The position numbers and the translations under genes are program-made. Shown piece by piece: positions 45,801 through 57,202 of a stretch of DNA of 64,000 nucleotides. Position 1 is the stretch's first letter. The number at the start of each line of letters is the position of its first letter. Where the stretch lies: positions 41,221,619 to 41,285,618 of the forward strand of contig OY288246.1 in assembly GCA_958450325.1 (NCBI GenBank), in the 5' to 3' direction. Source of the DNA: Agrostemma githago. Taxonomy: Eukaryota > Streptophyta > Magnoliopsida > Caryophyllales > Caryophyllaceae. Below the pieces are notes generated by a model that was not told where the DNA came from, made no database searches, and saw only the letters and a program-made list of their open reading frames with translations.

Positions 45801-46035
45801 GCCACATGAAGATAGATGGACGTTTGGGTATATCCCGAAGGATCGCAAGTACAAGTTCAAGCCATTGAACTTAGTAGATCGGGATGCCCCGGGAACCTCG
45901 AGGTTAGATCATGAAGACCCTTGGAGTGGAGGTTGGTACTCCACGAGCTTAATCGAAGATTTCATGAGGGCCTTCGATTTGTTGCTTCGTGCCCTTGATG
46001 GCGATGGAGTTATCCTTAGTTTTGTGGAAAAATGA
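42821..46035 (+). pseudogene. gag-protease of Athila copy 2, four breaks
   Basis: The likely start is the ATG at 42821 (MPRRGGDFFLFNPEPERLF). A frameshift near 42910 leads into the frame that then stays open to 46035 except for stops at TGA 43066, TAA 43588 and TGA 44983. Capsid-like gag: SQFSGLPTEDPHQHMETF, GKAKQWFKGL, WERFKALIRSCPHHG. Zinc knuckle CDICGIFGHEPLNC (CX2CX4HX4C). A Gln/Asn/Gly-rich region (44150-44400) and a coiled coil (MLEMQRSQLETQRSQQEL) follow. The aspartic protease has CDLGASVSIIP, LQMADRS, VDFLVLDM and IILGRPFL. The C-terminal tail FDLLLRALDG is shared with copy 1. There is no pol after it. Confidence 0.9.
44150..44400 (+). repeat. Gln/Asn/Gly-rich coding repeats in gag
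   Basis: Short imperfect repeats of AACAACCAAGG / CAAGGGAACTTTAATCAAGG type coding for NQGxFQQGN-like units. Low complexity; the opposite frames are not genes. Confidence 0.75.
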
Positions 46036-46376
46036 TTGAAGAATGCACCATCCTTGGTTTGACGGAGTTCCAAAAGAACCATCTTATTGTATATATCCCT
46101 TGCTTGTAATTCTTTTGAGTTTTGTGAAATTCTTGTAATTTGGTATTTGATGAGCGATGTGAGGGAGGGATTTTGATGGATGTTTATTGAGCATGTTTGA
46201 TAGGTTATAGTGAAGATGAAGTCTTGAGTGAGTAGTTGATGATAGAAGGTTAGATTTGGGCATGGAAGTTGGTTTTTGAAGCTTTTGACAAGCTTTTGGG
46301 AACGAGATCTTACATCCTGAAGTATTGGTGGCCTTGTGGGTGATGACTTAAAAGAAATGAAGAGTTAGAAGACTCT

Positions 46377-46557
46377 TCCCGTCCGGGAAGAAGGCATCCC
46401 GACTGGGAAGGATGAACCATCCCGACCAGGAAGGAGCCATCCCGATCGGGATGAGTGTACCAAAAATCGGGTTTTCTGGAGTGTTATCCCGACCGGGAAG
46501 GGTGTCATCCCGACCGGGACCATCCATCCCGACTGGGACCATCCATCCCGACCGGGA
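46377..46557 (+). repeat. Palindrome array downstream of gag-protease
   Basis: Eight TCCCGNNNGGGA-type units, centred at about 46382, 46402, 46425, 46445, 46492, 46513, 46532 and 46551. Spacing is 19-23 bp with one gap of 47. Confidence 0.9.
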
Positions 46558-48806
46558 TGGCTCCCTGCTCCTCTTTTTTGCCTCTTCTTCGACATTCGAG
46601 CCCACCCAACCATTTTATACCCCCTCCCAACCTCCCTACCTACGCTTGAACCTATCATATGACCCCTACACTTCATATACACACATTCACCTCATCTTCT
46701 CTTCACTTTACACCGAGTTTCACATCAGAACCCACCTCCCTATACCTTTGCAAGCTTAATACTTCAACCATGCGGGCTTATCAAGAATGAAGAGGAATAA
46801 CAATGACGAAGACTAGCTATTTGCCGATATCGAACATTGAGACGATGGAGCGAGTGAGTTGCTAACCGATCGGTACAACAACTATCCTTTCTTTTCCGTC
46901 TTTTATTGCTTGTCTTCCTTTGTTTGTTCCCTTCCCCTTGTACACTTTTGTGTCTGGTGGCCCTCGGGGCCTTGGTAGTCGTTGCTCCCGACTCTCGATG
47001 ACGTGACTACATCGAGAGTCATTTCAAAATCCAAATTTGCAAGTATCTTCACTTTTTCTTTTGTTAGGATTTAGTCGCATTTGGGCGGAATCCGGGCTAG
47101 GTGACTTGATTACACCTAGTCCTCCCCTCCCATTTCCTTTTATTTCCTTCTTTTTATTTCTTCCCCCATCCATATCTTTTCTCATATCGGCCCATGTCGT
47201 ACTTTTGTTGTGTTGTGTGTGTTTGCCTCCCTTTTTCCTTGTAGGTCACCTAATCACCATTAACTTTGTAGGGCTTTCAAGACATCCGGTAACGCCTTTC
47301 TATCCCTTTTTCCTCTTTATATCTTGTGGAGTGTGGAGGAGATTTGTGATGATGTGTGCTCGGGTGGAGCTTCGTGAAGATTTGTGGTTGATTGGTTGCT
47401 TATTTGGAAATTCGGGGTGGTGTTTGTTCTCTTTATGTGTTTGTTTTGTTTTGTCTTGTTTTGTTGCCTTTGCCTCTTTTACTTTCGTTTTCATCGTGTC
47501 TTCGTCTTGTGATGTGTAGTTGTGTCTAGTGTGTAAAAAGGTTTTCGAAAACCCGGTTTTGAGGCTAGTGTGCAAGGGTTTACTTTCCCTTTCTAGTAGT
47601 ATGAATCGAGTCTTGGACTTTTAGTCTAGTAGAATGACCCTAAATCAATAGTTTCGTTGGTCCTTTACCTTGAGTCCACCTAGCTTACTAGGGATTTACT
47701 ACGGGATTTGCATTTTGACCATTATGACCACCCACGGAGTGAAAAGGCCATGGTTGCCAGGTCCTGTCCCTTAGGTGACCATGTTCGGAATTTCTTTGAC
47801 TAGTCCAAGTTCTCCACCTTTTTGTGGGTTTGAAGGGAAATCGCGACCCCCGACTTACCCATTTCCCTACCTCCTACACTTCCACAAATAAGTTGCAAAT
47901 TTTTGAAACTCTCTCTTGGTTGCAAGAAGTGCCTACAAAATCAAGCCAAAAGGGCGAACCAAGAAAAAAAGAAAGAAAATAAAAGAAAGAAGAAAAAGAA
48001 AAGGCACAACAAAAGAAAAACAAAATACAAAAGAAGAAAAAAAAAAGATGTGGCATTGAAACTCAAAAGTCAAATGCAAAAGAAAAGAATGCCAAAGAAA
48101 ATCTTCTCACAAAAAGAACCCTCACCCTCAAAAATAAGCCTTTTTCCGACTACTACCGTGAAGAGCCTACCAAAGGACCGAGTCCCTAGGAAGGATGATA
48201 GCGGTAATGGTCGGTCTTCCCTCATTTTGCAACCTTGACCACCTTTTTACTTGGACTAGTTGAGCGATTTTGGATATGGGACGACCCTCTTGGCTTAACG
48301 CTAATGGGGGTGGGGCTTCACTTACCTACAGTGTCGACTAACTCCGTGGTTCATCCTTTTTCCATCCCGCCTATCGTCCCGTGGTACGTTCTTAGAAGGT
48401 TAGGAGGAACCTAGGCAAGTTACCAACGTTTTTTGTTGCTTTGTCGTCATACTATTAGGGTTTTGTCCATTTCAGTTTGTATTGCTAGCTTGGGAACGTT
48501 GTCACTTGCCTTGAGTCCCTAACCGGTGTCTTTTCACCGCTTTGTTGAGGGAAGCGGTATTTGTTTTGTCTTGGATTCAACCGATTGTTTGTTTGTGTGT
48601 GTGTTTGTTTGTTTATGTGTTTTCGTGTTCGGTTGTATCCACAGTTTTGTCACAAGACCTCACTTGCCTTGCGGAGAGCACTTTTCCTCTAAGTGTTCTC
48701 GCGTGAGTTGAAAGGGCGTAGGGTGCACTAATACCCGCTCGTTTAGTAGTCTAGTTCCTTTTAGTCTTTAGCTAGTAGGTGCTTACTCGAGGGCGAGTAA
48801 GGGTTA
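46558..48806 (+). other. Non-coding 3' region of Athila copy 2
   Basis: 2.2 kb where pol and env-like genes would be in an autonomous element. T-rich and CT-rich tracts; open frames are low-complexity only. Corresponds in reverse to 1-2048 of copy 1. Confidence 0.75.
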
Positions 48807-48819
48807 AGTGTGGGGGAGT
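48807..48819 (+). other. Polypurine tract of Athila copy 2
   Basis: AAGTGTGGGGGAGT directly before the 3' LTR start TGATAAG. Confidence 0.8.
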
Positions 48820-50458
48820 TGATAAGTGTAGTTTGTAGTGCCTATTTTGTTGTGTTTGGTCCCGGTTTCTCTTGTGAAATCGCTCTTTGGAGCGATTTCT
48901 GAGCTACTTATGCTTCTTCTAGTTCGTTTTAGGTTCCCAAGATCATTCATGGAGAATTGGAACGATTCCGACTCGTTTCCTACACTTTTGGAGCCAACGA
49001 AGAGAAGGAACGATCACTCGGTGCCTTGGATTCGATCCCGAGACTTTGGGACCCGTTCCCGAACCCCGTAGACTCGATCCCGAGCCCGAAGAATCGATGA
49101 GAAGCCCATGAGAAGCAAGGAGGGACCCTTATGATCATAATAGAGGCCTACAAGACCCTTCCCGGGCGGGATGGGTAGCCTTCCCGACCGGGAAGGAGTG
49201 CGTGTTTACTGCGGCTGCTGTTGTGTCATCCCGACTGGGACGGGAGCTTCCCGACCGGGAAGGGTGTGTCATCCCGACCGGGAAGGAAGCATCCCGACCG
49301 GGACGGACCTGCTGTAGGCCGCGTGACTTCTTTTCTCCTCCTTCACTCTTGTAATCTTATAAATACTCCTCCCTTGTATTGTGTAAGGATCTTACATTAC
49401 ATTAGACTATCTTAGACCTCTCTACATTCAAAATCCTAGATTTAGTGCTCCTCTCATTAGCCTAATCTTTCTTTAAAACTTTTGTTAATCTTAGATTATC
49501 TAGTTAATTAGTCTTGTATTAAGAAGATTCTTGAAGATTCATCCAAGCTTGACAACCTTGGAGATTACTTGGGTTTCTTATTAATGCAAGTCTTATCTTT
49601 TTATCTCCTTTTTAGTTGGTATAATCTCTTCTCTCTTAATCTTTGTTAATCTTTCAAGTTTTAATCTTTACATATTGTTTATTGTTCTTGTTTGTTCATT
49701 ATGAATGTTTGGATGTTTAGGCTGATTACTCTTATTTATGTTAGTATTAGTTTTATAATGAGTGAGTAGATTCCTTGTGGGGTTAGTAGGGGGATTAAGT
49801 GTGGATTATGGGTGATTAGGGTTTGATTGTGGGCAAAGGTGATTCCTTTGTTGCTAGTCACATATTGGGCACACTATGTGTTTGTTGTATTGCTTGTGTA
49901 GGTAGTAGTGGTCAATGCTTTTCATACTTGTTCTCATCTTCTCATTGTGTATTCGATTTGTGGTTGAATGCTTGTGTTTTGAGTAGCTTCTAGCATGAAT
50001 GTTCGGGTCTAGTCTTTGACACGAGAGTGCGGACTTTGGCTTTGGCGCGAGAGCGCAAACCGACCTTAGTACCTAAGAGGCATCTACACCCTTGATTACC
50101 CAATCATCCTACTACACTTATGAACCCGACCTAACCCTACTCTTTCCCATATTTGATTCCTCTACCCCCTTAGTCGATCATCTTCTTTAGTTTACTTGCT
50201 TAGTTAATCTTTAGTTATTTCATTAGTTCATATCATACATAGTACATTGCTAGTCCACTTTCATCTCCTCCAACCATCATAGTTAGTCAATTCTCATCAT
50301 CCTTGTGTTTGTTTGTGACTTAGCCTCGTTTTTAGGTAGACTTAGTCTAGACACTTATAGCCGTCTCCGTGGATACGACCCGACTTACCCTAGCTACCCG
50401 TTAGGTATAGTTGGACTTTACTTGATCGGTTGGGACCCACGACAAATCCCTACCATCA
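48820..50458 (+). repeat. 3' LTR of Athila copy 2
   Basis: 1,639 bp, TGATAAGTGTAG to CTACCATCA. It has six palindromes (centres about 49165, 49187, 49234, 49254, 49277, 49297), TATAAATA (49358-49365), and the GGATACGACCCGACTTACCC motif near 50371. Confidence 0.94.
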
Positions 50459-51692
50459 GGGCACTAGGCCCACTAACGTCCACTAAAATACGTAACGTCC
50501 CAACTTCAACAACAAATACTAAAACACCCTAAATAGACCCGAGTAATTCCGAAATCCGTTCTCAAGACTATCTATGCGTCGAGTCCCGTTTAGCGTATAC
50601 TCCGAGGGTGCAACTCCTCACAATGTGATTTACTTACATTCGCATTTACAGTTTTTTGTATGATTTATTGCCTTTATGACCTTATAATCGCATGCTAAAT
50701 CACCTAACACAGAATTCAAAACGTAAAATAACTAAAACAGAACAAAGCGATGGTCGGATTTCGTATTAGTCCGGGTGCTCACCTTATTAGGTTTGACGCA
50801 TCTCTACTAATACCGGATCGACGCATCTTAAGCAGAATACCAGGTAAGGTATACCACGAGAATGACTAATATCCGTATTATCACGTTAAAACTGATTTGC
50901 TAATACCTATAATATTAGTACTCTCTACTCTCCTACGTGCATCTTTTCATGGTCTGCTTGTCACGTGAAATCGCATGCAAAGAATGTAAACACTACTATT
51001 TTGACGATAAAACTTATCTGTCCTTAAAATAACCGACATAGCAAAGACATAGGGTTTAAAACAACGGATGTTACAGTACTTCCACCACAACAAAAGAACT
51101 AGGAAATCAGCCCACCGATTGATGAGTAGAGACCGCTATAGTGCGGGCGGGATTGGGTGTTGATATCTATCAGATGTTGGCTTCCCAATACGTACCCTCA
51201 CCCCTTACTTAGAATCGACGGTTTCCGGATGTCCGAAACCATTGGCAATGAGAGTCATTCCAGGCATGGAGTGCTTAAGGGTACAAGTCTTTATCTTTAG
51301 GTCTCGTGCCACTCAACTTTGAGCCGGCAAGGGATCAAAGTTGACTTGAACGGTTTCCGAGTCCCCATAATCGACTCGGTGGTGACTCCACAAATCGGCA
51401 ACGAATTCAGTTCACTAAAAAGGTCGCCTTACCAAATGAATCGGCCTTTAAACATTTACAACCACGTCTGGATCGATTCCCAAACGAAAACACGGGTGCC
51501 CACACCCGTCTAGTACAAGTCCGGATCGTCATCCAAATCGAGGTCCGACACTTCGCCCCGTATGCGAGATCGGACCGGCCCCCGGTAGGGAGGGGGCCGC
51601 ATGGGTGGCCGCCGCCACATGTTGAAAACCGGGTCGGTCCTGCACGGGCACGCGCGGGGCGCCGAGCGGTGCGGACGGACGTCCACACTAGG

Positions 51693-53257
51693 GAAGGATT
51701 ACAAAATCAGAAGTACGATCAGCACATGGAAACTCACTCAAATAGTACACTTTCCGATGATCTGGAGGTGAAACATGAGTTTGAAAAACAGGGTAAGAAC
51801 GTTATTAATGATTTAATTGATCTAGCGCTACAATCTGCGATCAGATTGTCCGGTGAAAGTGGAGTGAAGAAGAAAGCAGTTATTCAAGAGGATGGATCAG
51901 GAATGAAAACTAGAATTCAGGGTACTACAGAACAACCGGTCACCCTGAATTCTTCTTCTGATAACTCTAAGGGTACTACGGAACAGCCGGGTTCTGAGAA
52001 AATCAAGGGTACTACGGAACAGTCGGTCACCTTGATTTCGTTAGAAAATGTTGTTGTTCATGGTACTACGGAACAACCGGTCACCCAGAACGCAAATGAG
52101 AACCTGAAACCTGCCTATAATTGGGCGGGTAAGGTTGCAGAAAAGAAATTGGGTATGAAGCTTTATTTTGATGATTATGCCTCAACGGTGGAAGTGCAGA
52201 TTGAGCACGAAGATTTTGAAACTGAGTTGCAGGTATGGCAGCATACACTAATGGGGATTGTGATAGGAGGAAAACCTACTTTAGCAAAGGTTAGTGAGTT
52301 TGTCCAGAGAAACTGGAATCACATTGCTATGTCAGGGGTTAAATACTATAAGTAGGGATGGTTTTCCTTTCAATTTAGAAGTAAATATGCTACGGAGATG
52401 GTGCTGAAAGGGGGACCATGGCAGATTGGGCAGAATACACATCTCCTTAAGCAATGGTCGCCATTTTTCTCTCAAGAAATGGACAAGGTTTCGGTGGTTC
52501 CTACTTGGGTTCTATTTCCTGATTTGGATCCATATTTATGGACGGAAGCGGTCTTAAGCACGATGGCTAGTCAAATTGAGAGGCCAATGTTTGCTGATTT
52601 AACTACAACATTTAAGGATAGATTATCTTTTGCTCGGGTGATGGTAGAAGTGGATGTAGCAAAATAACTTCCTGATATGATAACAATTAATATCACAATC
52701 TTAGGCAAGTCTGTGCAGACCATTGTATATGAATGGTTGCCTTATCATTTCTCTGAATGTGGGAAATTGGGATACTTGAAGGAGACATGTAAGAAGGGGA
52801 AGAAAAATGTGATAACAAGATATACTCCAATTAAGAAGAAGGAGCAGGTGAAGGAGGTGGACATGCCTTCTATACAAGCAGAACTTAGTGGCTTAAAGAA
52901 GATTAATGAAGTTAGTTTGGACTCAAATTTGAATATACAGGAATTGAATATTCTGACTCCTAATGTTGTAGGAGGAAATGGAGTTCTGCATAAATCAGGT
53001 GAATTAATGGAATCTCTAAGAAAGCAGGAAATAAGGCCTTCGAGAGAGTTCATCCTTGTTCACCATTCAGGGCATCGGGAACTAGCTCTAGTACTTTGCA
53101 TATGAAGAAGGATATGAAAATTGAATTACTGAAGGAGAACAAATATGAAATTCTACAAAATATGGATGATGAAAATATGGAGGGATTACTTAATGAAGAT
53201 ATAGAAGAACTAGAACCAGTAGTGGGTGAAGGCATACCTCCTGATATAGCCCGATGA
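51693..53257 (+). pseudogene. LINE B ORF1 (DUF4283 and zinc-knuckle protein), main part
   Basis: Continues the frame begun at 17156. The N-terminal region holds four copies of a GTTEQPVT motif (51931-52085). The DUF4283-like domain follows (VLKGGPWQIG, VPTWVLFPDLDPYLW, SFARVMVEVDVAK), then a decayed zinc knuckle (SECGKLGYLKETC) in which the His is Tyr and the first Cys is lost. Stops: TAG 52353, TAA 52668, and a frameshift near 53070-53090. The last frame ends in IPPDIAR, with its TGA (53255-53257) overlapping the ORF2 ATG. Expected role is RNA binding in the LINE ribonucleoprotein; this copy is inactive. Confidence 0.85.
51931..52085 (+). repeat. Repeated GTTEQPVT motif in LINE B ORF1
   Basis: Four units beginning GGTACTACRGAACA (51931, 51970, 52009, 52060), spaced 39, 39 and 51 nt, all in frame. 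Confidence 0.85.
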
Positions 53258-56200
53258 TTATTTCGATTTGGAATATTAGGGGGGGCAATGATGAGGTAAA
53301 GCAAAGGGAAGTTATTAATTTTATCATTAGTAATAACATAGATGTTCTTGGATTGCTAGAGACTAGAATTAAGGAGGAAGAAGCAAAAAGCATAATAAGG
53401 AATAAATTTCATAGGTATAGGGTGGTTGGTAATTATTAACATCATTATAATGGCAGAATTTGGTTAATTTGGGATCCTAGTACTGTAAAGGTGGGTATCC
53501 TCCTCTCGCATGCTCAATTCATTCATAGATATGTCTATCACTTTGCTTCTAACACTGGGATTTTTATTACTACTGTCTATGGGCACAATGAGGGGTCTGG
53601 CAGAGTTGCTCTCTAGAAGGACTTGAGGAAGGTTTATACTAAAGACAAATGGATAGTGATGGGAGACTTTAATATAGTTAGAACTTCTGAGGAGAAAATA
53701 GGTGGACAGGAACCAGATGATAGAGATATGGATGAGTTTAACCAAAGAATTCTGGAAAATGGTTTAGGAGAGATGGCTGGTTTAGGGTGTGATTATACTT
53801 GGACCAACAATCAAAACCCTGTTGATAGGGTCTGGTCTAAGCTGGATCGAGCCTTAGTTAATAGCGAATGGGTTAATTCTTTGGCTGACTCTGTGGTCAG
53901 TTTTCTTCCTGCTGGGATATCTGATCACTCCTTTGTACTGGTCACTATACAGGATGGGGTTAAGGCTAAGAGAAGGTTTAGCTTCCTTAATTGTTGGATC
54001 AAGCGTACTGACTACCACTGTGTTGTTAAGGATGCTTGGTCTAATCAAGTAAAAGGGATTGCAGGCTATCAGTTGTTTGGCAAACTTAAATATGTTAAGA
54101 ATGCTCTAAAAACTATGCATAAGAAACATTTCACAAATATTGGGTTGAGAATAAAGGAGATCAAGTCTCTAATTGAGGTTTGTCAGGGAGAGCTGCAGAA
54201 GAATCCTTTTTCTGCAGAATTGATTAAGGAAGAGCAGAGGTTACTTAATACATAAAAGCAGTTGTCCTCAGCTGAAATGAGTATACTAAGATAGAGGGCT
54301 AAAATGGAAAATGTCAAACTTGGTGACGAGGCTACAGCTTACTTTCATGCAAAAATTAAGGAAAGGAGGCAACAGCGGGTAATAGGGAGTATTAAGGATA
54401 GTAAGGGTGCTATTAGGAATGGTTTAAAAGATGTTGGTCAGACTTTTGTGGATTATTATGAGGAACTTTTGGGTAAAGAACATTCTGTACAGAAGATTGA
54501 TGAGGATATTTTTAAAAAAGGAAAGTTGGTTAAATATGAAGATTGGGAGATTATTACTAAGCTTCCCACTGAAGAAGAGATAAGGAGGGTGGTTTTTTCT
54601 ATTGGATCTGATAGAAGTCCAGGTCCTGATGGATTTTCATCTGAATTTTTTAAGTCCTCTTGGAATACTATTAAGGTGGACTACTGTAATGCAGTTGCTC
54701 AGTTCTTTAGGAAATCTAAGATGATAAAGCAGGCTAACACTACACTGATTACTCTAATACCTAAGAAAGATGTCTGCCATACAGTCTTGGAATTCAGACC
54801 TATTTCTTGCTGCTCAGTTTTTTATAAAACTATCAGTAAGATTCTTACTCTTAGGATTCAAAGGATTATGGGAGACATAGTGGGAGGGGAGCAAGCTGCT
54901 TTTGTCAAGGGAAGGTGTATCCACGAAAATATTGCACTAACTCAATCTTTGGTCAAGAATTATGATAGGAAGTACATAACACCTAGGTGTCTCATGAAGG
55001 TAGATCTAAGGAAAGCTTTTGACTCGATTCAAAGGAAGTTTATTCATGATATGCTCAGAGGTTTTAATTTTCCCCCGGTCTTCATTTGCTAGATTATGGA
55101 ATGCATACAAGGTTCCTGGTTTTCAGTCAAGGTAAATGGATCAAATCATGGGTTTTTTAAGGGGAAGAGTGGCCTTAGGCAAGTTGATCCATTATCACCT
55201 TACCTTTTAGTTCTCAGTATGGAAGTATTAACTAGAATGATGAGGAATATTACTTCTAGGCCTAATGTTTCATATCACCCTAAGTGTTGTAAGCTAAACC
55301 TAACCCATATGGTATTTGCTAATGATTTGGTTCTCTTTACTAGAGGGGATGTGCCTTCAGTTGCTGCTGTAACAGATATACTTATGGAATTTGGAGGTCT
55401 TTCTGGGTTGCAAGTTAATAGAGATAAAACTAATATCTTCTTTGAACTCCTGGCCCGAGATGTAAAGGAGATGATTTTGAAGCAGACTGGGTTTCATAAG
55501 GGAGACTTCCCTTGTAGATACCTAGGATTGCCCCTGCATTCTGCTAACAATAAGAGAGTGCAATATGACGCTTTACTAAACAAGGTTCAGATGAAAATTT
55601 CGCATTGGTCAACTCATTTACTTACCTATGCAGGTCGTCTTCAGTTGCTGAACTCTGTTATCTTTGGGTTGAGCAATTACTGGTGTGCAAATGCAATCTT
55701 TCCAGTTAATGTTACTAACAAGCTTGATCAGCTAAGTATGAGGTTCTTCTGGTGAGGAAAGGATGCTATTCAGCTAAGTTACAGGAGTTGGCAAGATATT
55801 TGTAAGCCGATTGATGAAGGAGGATTCAATGTGAAAAACTTCAGGAGTTGGAATAAGGCAACGATGGCTCATTGGTTATGGAAATTGCAGGCAGGTGAAG
55901 GGGGTATTTGGAACCAATGGCATACAAACTACATTCTTAAGGGCAAAGATATTTGGGATATAAAGAAGCAAGAGAGATTCACTGCAACTTTTAATAGTAT
56001 TCTGGTGGTTCGCGATGAACTAATCATTGTTGCTGGTAGTAAAGGAGAAGCGATAATCCTTATACTCTCTTGGTCCAGTAATGGCAAATTCGATTTTGGG
56101 AAAGCTTATGATTGGTTTAGGCCTAAAGGAAACATGACCACTTGGGCTAAACACTTGTGGAAGGGATCTATTATCCCTAAGCATTGTTTTATTGCTTGTC

Positions 56201-56523
56201 TTGCAGGATATAATGCTCTAACTACTCATGAGAATCTAAAGAAGCGTGGGATGCAGCTAGTAAGCGGATGTAGCTTATGCCAAAACTCGACTGAGGATAT
56301 GTCTCATCTATTTTTTAGATGTCAGTTCTCACGACAGATATGGCAGCATTTATTAAACTGGATGCAGATTACGGGTAGAAGTATGAACCTTGCTACGGAA
56401 CTTAGAAGGAGTGCTCGAAGGAAGAAGAGAAAGCATTGGAAGAATGATTGGTTTTGTAGTTGTCTTGTGGCTGTTGTCTATAGTATATGGAAAGAACGAA
56501 ATAGTAGAATGTTTGATAACTAG
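53254..56523 (+). pseudogene. LINE B ORF2 (endonuclease and reverse transcriptase)
   Basis: One reading frame runs the whole length, about 1,090 codons. Endonuclease motifs: MIISIWNIRGG, LGLLETRIKE, MGDFNIVR, SKLDRAL, GISDHSF. Reverse transcriptase motifs: DGFSSEFFK, EFRPISCCSVFYK, MKVDLRKAFDS, then LRQVDPLSPYL, where the usual Gly after Gln is Val. At the catalytic site the sequence is FAND instead of FADD (about 55315-55326), so polymerase activity is lost. The zf-RVT end is SGCSLCQ ... HLFFRCQFSRQIW. Six premature stops are present (53437, 53614, 54253, 54292, 55090, 55753) and no frameshift. Several of the stops replace Trp or Gln of the LINE A sequence. Confidence 0.9.
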
Positions 56524-56727
56524 TTTTGTTCCTTAAGTAGCATTATAGAGCAGATCAAATTCAGTGTTTTTATTCGGTTAAGGATGAAGGGAATAGACAT
56601 TACTGTTTATAGGTTGGGGGGATTTTACTAATTTGGTTGTTTAGTGGTTACTCTTTTGTAAGATCTGGTCTTATTTTAATTAATAAGATATACCTTTTCT
56701 TGCCAAAAAATAATAATAATAATATTT

Positions 56728-57027
56728 ATAAAATATAATAAGATACAATTTTTTTAAATAATAATAGTACTAATTATTGAATTTAGTTGCGTTTGTGATA
56801 CTCCCTCTAATTTTTATTTACTGTTCCGTTTCATTAAAATACTCCATCTATATTCCCTATTCACTAAAGCAAAATTAAGTGGCAAAGTAGTCATTTCAAC
56901 TTTCCCGCCTAATCTCAACCTCTTCATTACCTAAATTGGGCTTGAAAAAATATTTTTTGTCCAAATTCATTACAAGTCCAATTGTGCAATACCAACCCAT
57001 ACAATAATCACACTCTTATTTAACTAT
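56728..57027. other. AT-rich DNA after LINE B
   Basis: Contains a single Stowaway-like end, ACTCCCTCTAATTTTTATTT (56800-56819), without a matching right end. No gene. Confidence 0.45.
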
Positions 57028-57202
57028 CAATTAATTACATACATTAAAAATGAAAAAACAAAAACTGTAACGTAATGACCCAAAATCTATTCGCATACTT
57101 TTTAAAAGACCCGTCAAATGAGTCAGATTATTCTTGGTTATTACGTTACATTTTATTTTATTTTTATTTATTTTTTTCATTTTTAATGTATGTAATTAAT
57201 TG
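57028..57202. repeat. Inverted repeat, MITE-like
   Basis: A perfect 31-bp inverted repeat (57028-57058 and 57172-57202; core TTAATTACATACATTAAAAA) encloses 113 bp. The inner arms TGTAACGTAATGACC / GGTTATTACGTTACA are also complementary. The unit could fold into a long hairpin. Confidence 0.8.

Larger units (their letters stand above)
41390..50458 (+). mobile_element. Athila-type LTR retrotransposon, non-autonomous, copy 2 (complete)
   Basis: 9,069 bp with exact duplication GGGCA (41385-41389 and 50459-50463), inserted in the 3' LTR of the Tat element. Order: 5' LTR, tRNA-Asp-type primer-binding site, gag fused to protease, 2.8 kb of non-coding DNA with a palindrome array, polypurine tract, 3' LTR. 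There is no reverse transcriptase, RNase H, integrase or env-like gene. It encodes particle proteins only, like gag-only non-autonomous elements in plants. The Athila assignment comes from gag (WERFKALIRSCPHHG) and protease (CDLGASVSIIP). Confidence 0.95.
17206..51687 (+). mobile_element. Tat-type (Ogre/Retand-like) LTR retrotransposon with nested insertions
   Basis: LTRs at 17206-19381 and at 40436-41389 plus 50464-51687 (about 2.18 kb each) are flanked by an exact duplication CTAGG (17201-17205 and 51688-51692). Inside, in order: primer-binding site, 1.6-kb leader, gag, RNase H and integrase, antisense genes, tandem repeats, polypurine tract. Without the four later insertions it would be about 15.8 kb. 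Protease and reverse transcriptase are absent, so it was or became non-autonomous. The lineage call rests on gag with CHHC-type knuckles, the second-RNase-H-like remnant before integrase, long leader and LTRs, and antisense ORFs between pol and the 3' LTR. Confidence 0.92.
40436..51687 (+). repeat. 3' LTR of the Tat element, split by Athila copy 2
   Basis: Parts 40436-41389 and 50464-51687, about 2,178 bp without the insertion, matching 17206-19381 almost base for base. The first two bases are TC instead of TG. There is a C-run expansion at 40960-40970. Confidence 0.92.
17154..56727 (+). mobile_element. LINE B, near full-length coding part, interrupted by a 34.5-kb Tat element
   Basis: The first part (17154-17205) encodes the start of ORF1. 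After the Tat insertion and its CTAGG duplication the same frame continues at 51693. ORF1, ORF2 and an AAT tail (56705-56727) follow. The first codons read APRGRGRGQPWK, typical of plant LINE ORF1 N-termini, but the expected ATG is ACG (17156-17158). Any 5' untranslated region is missing, so it begins almost exactly at ORF1. Confidence 0.88.
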
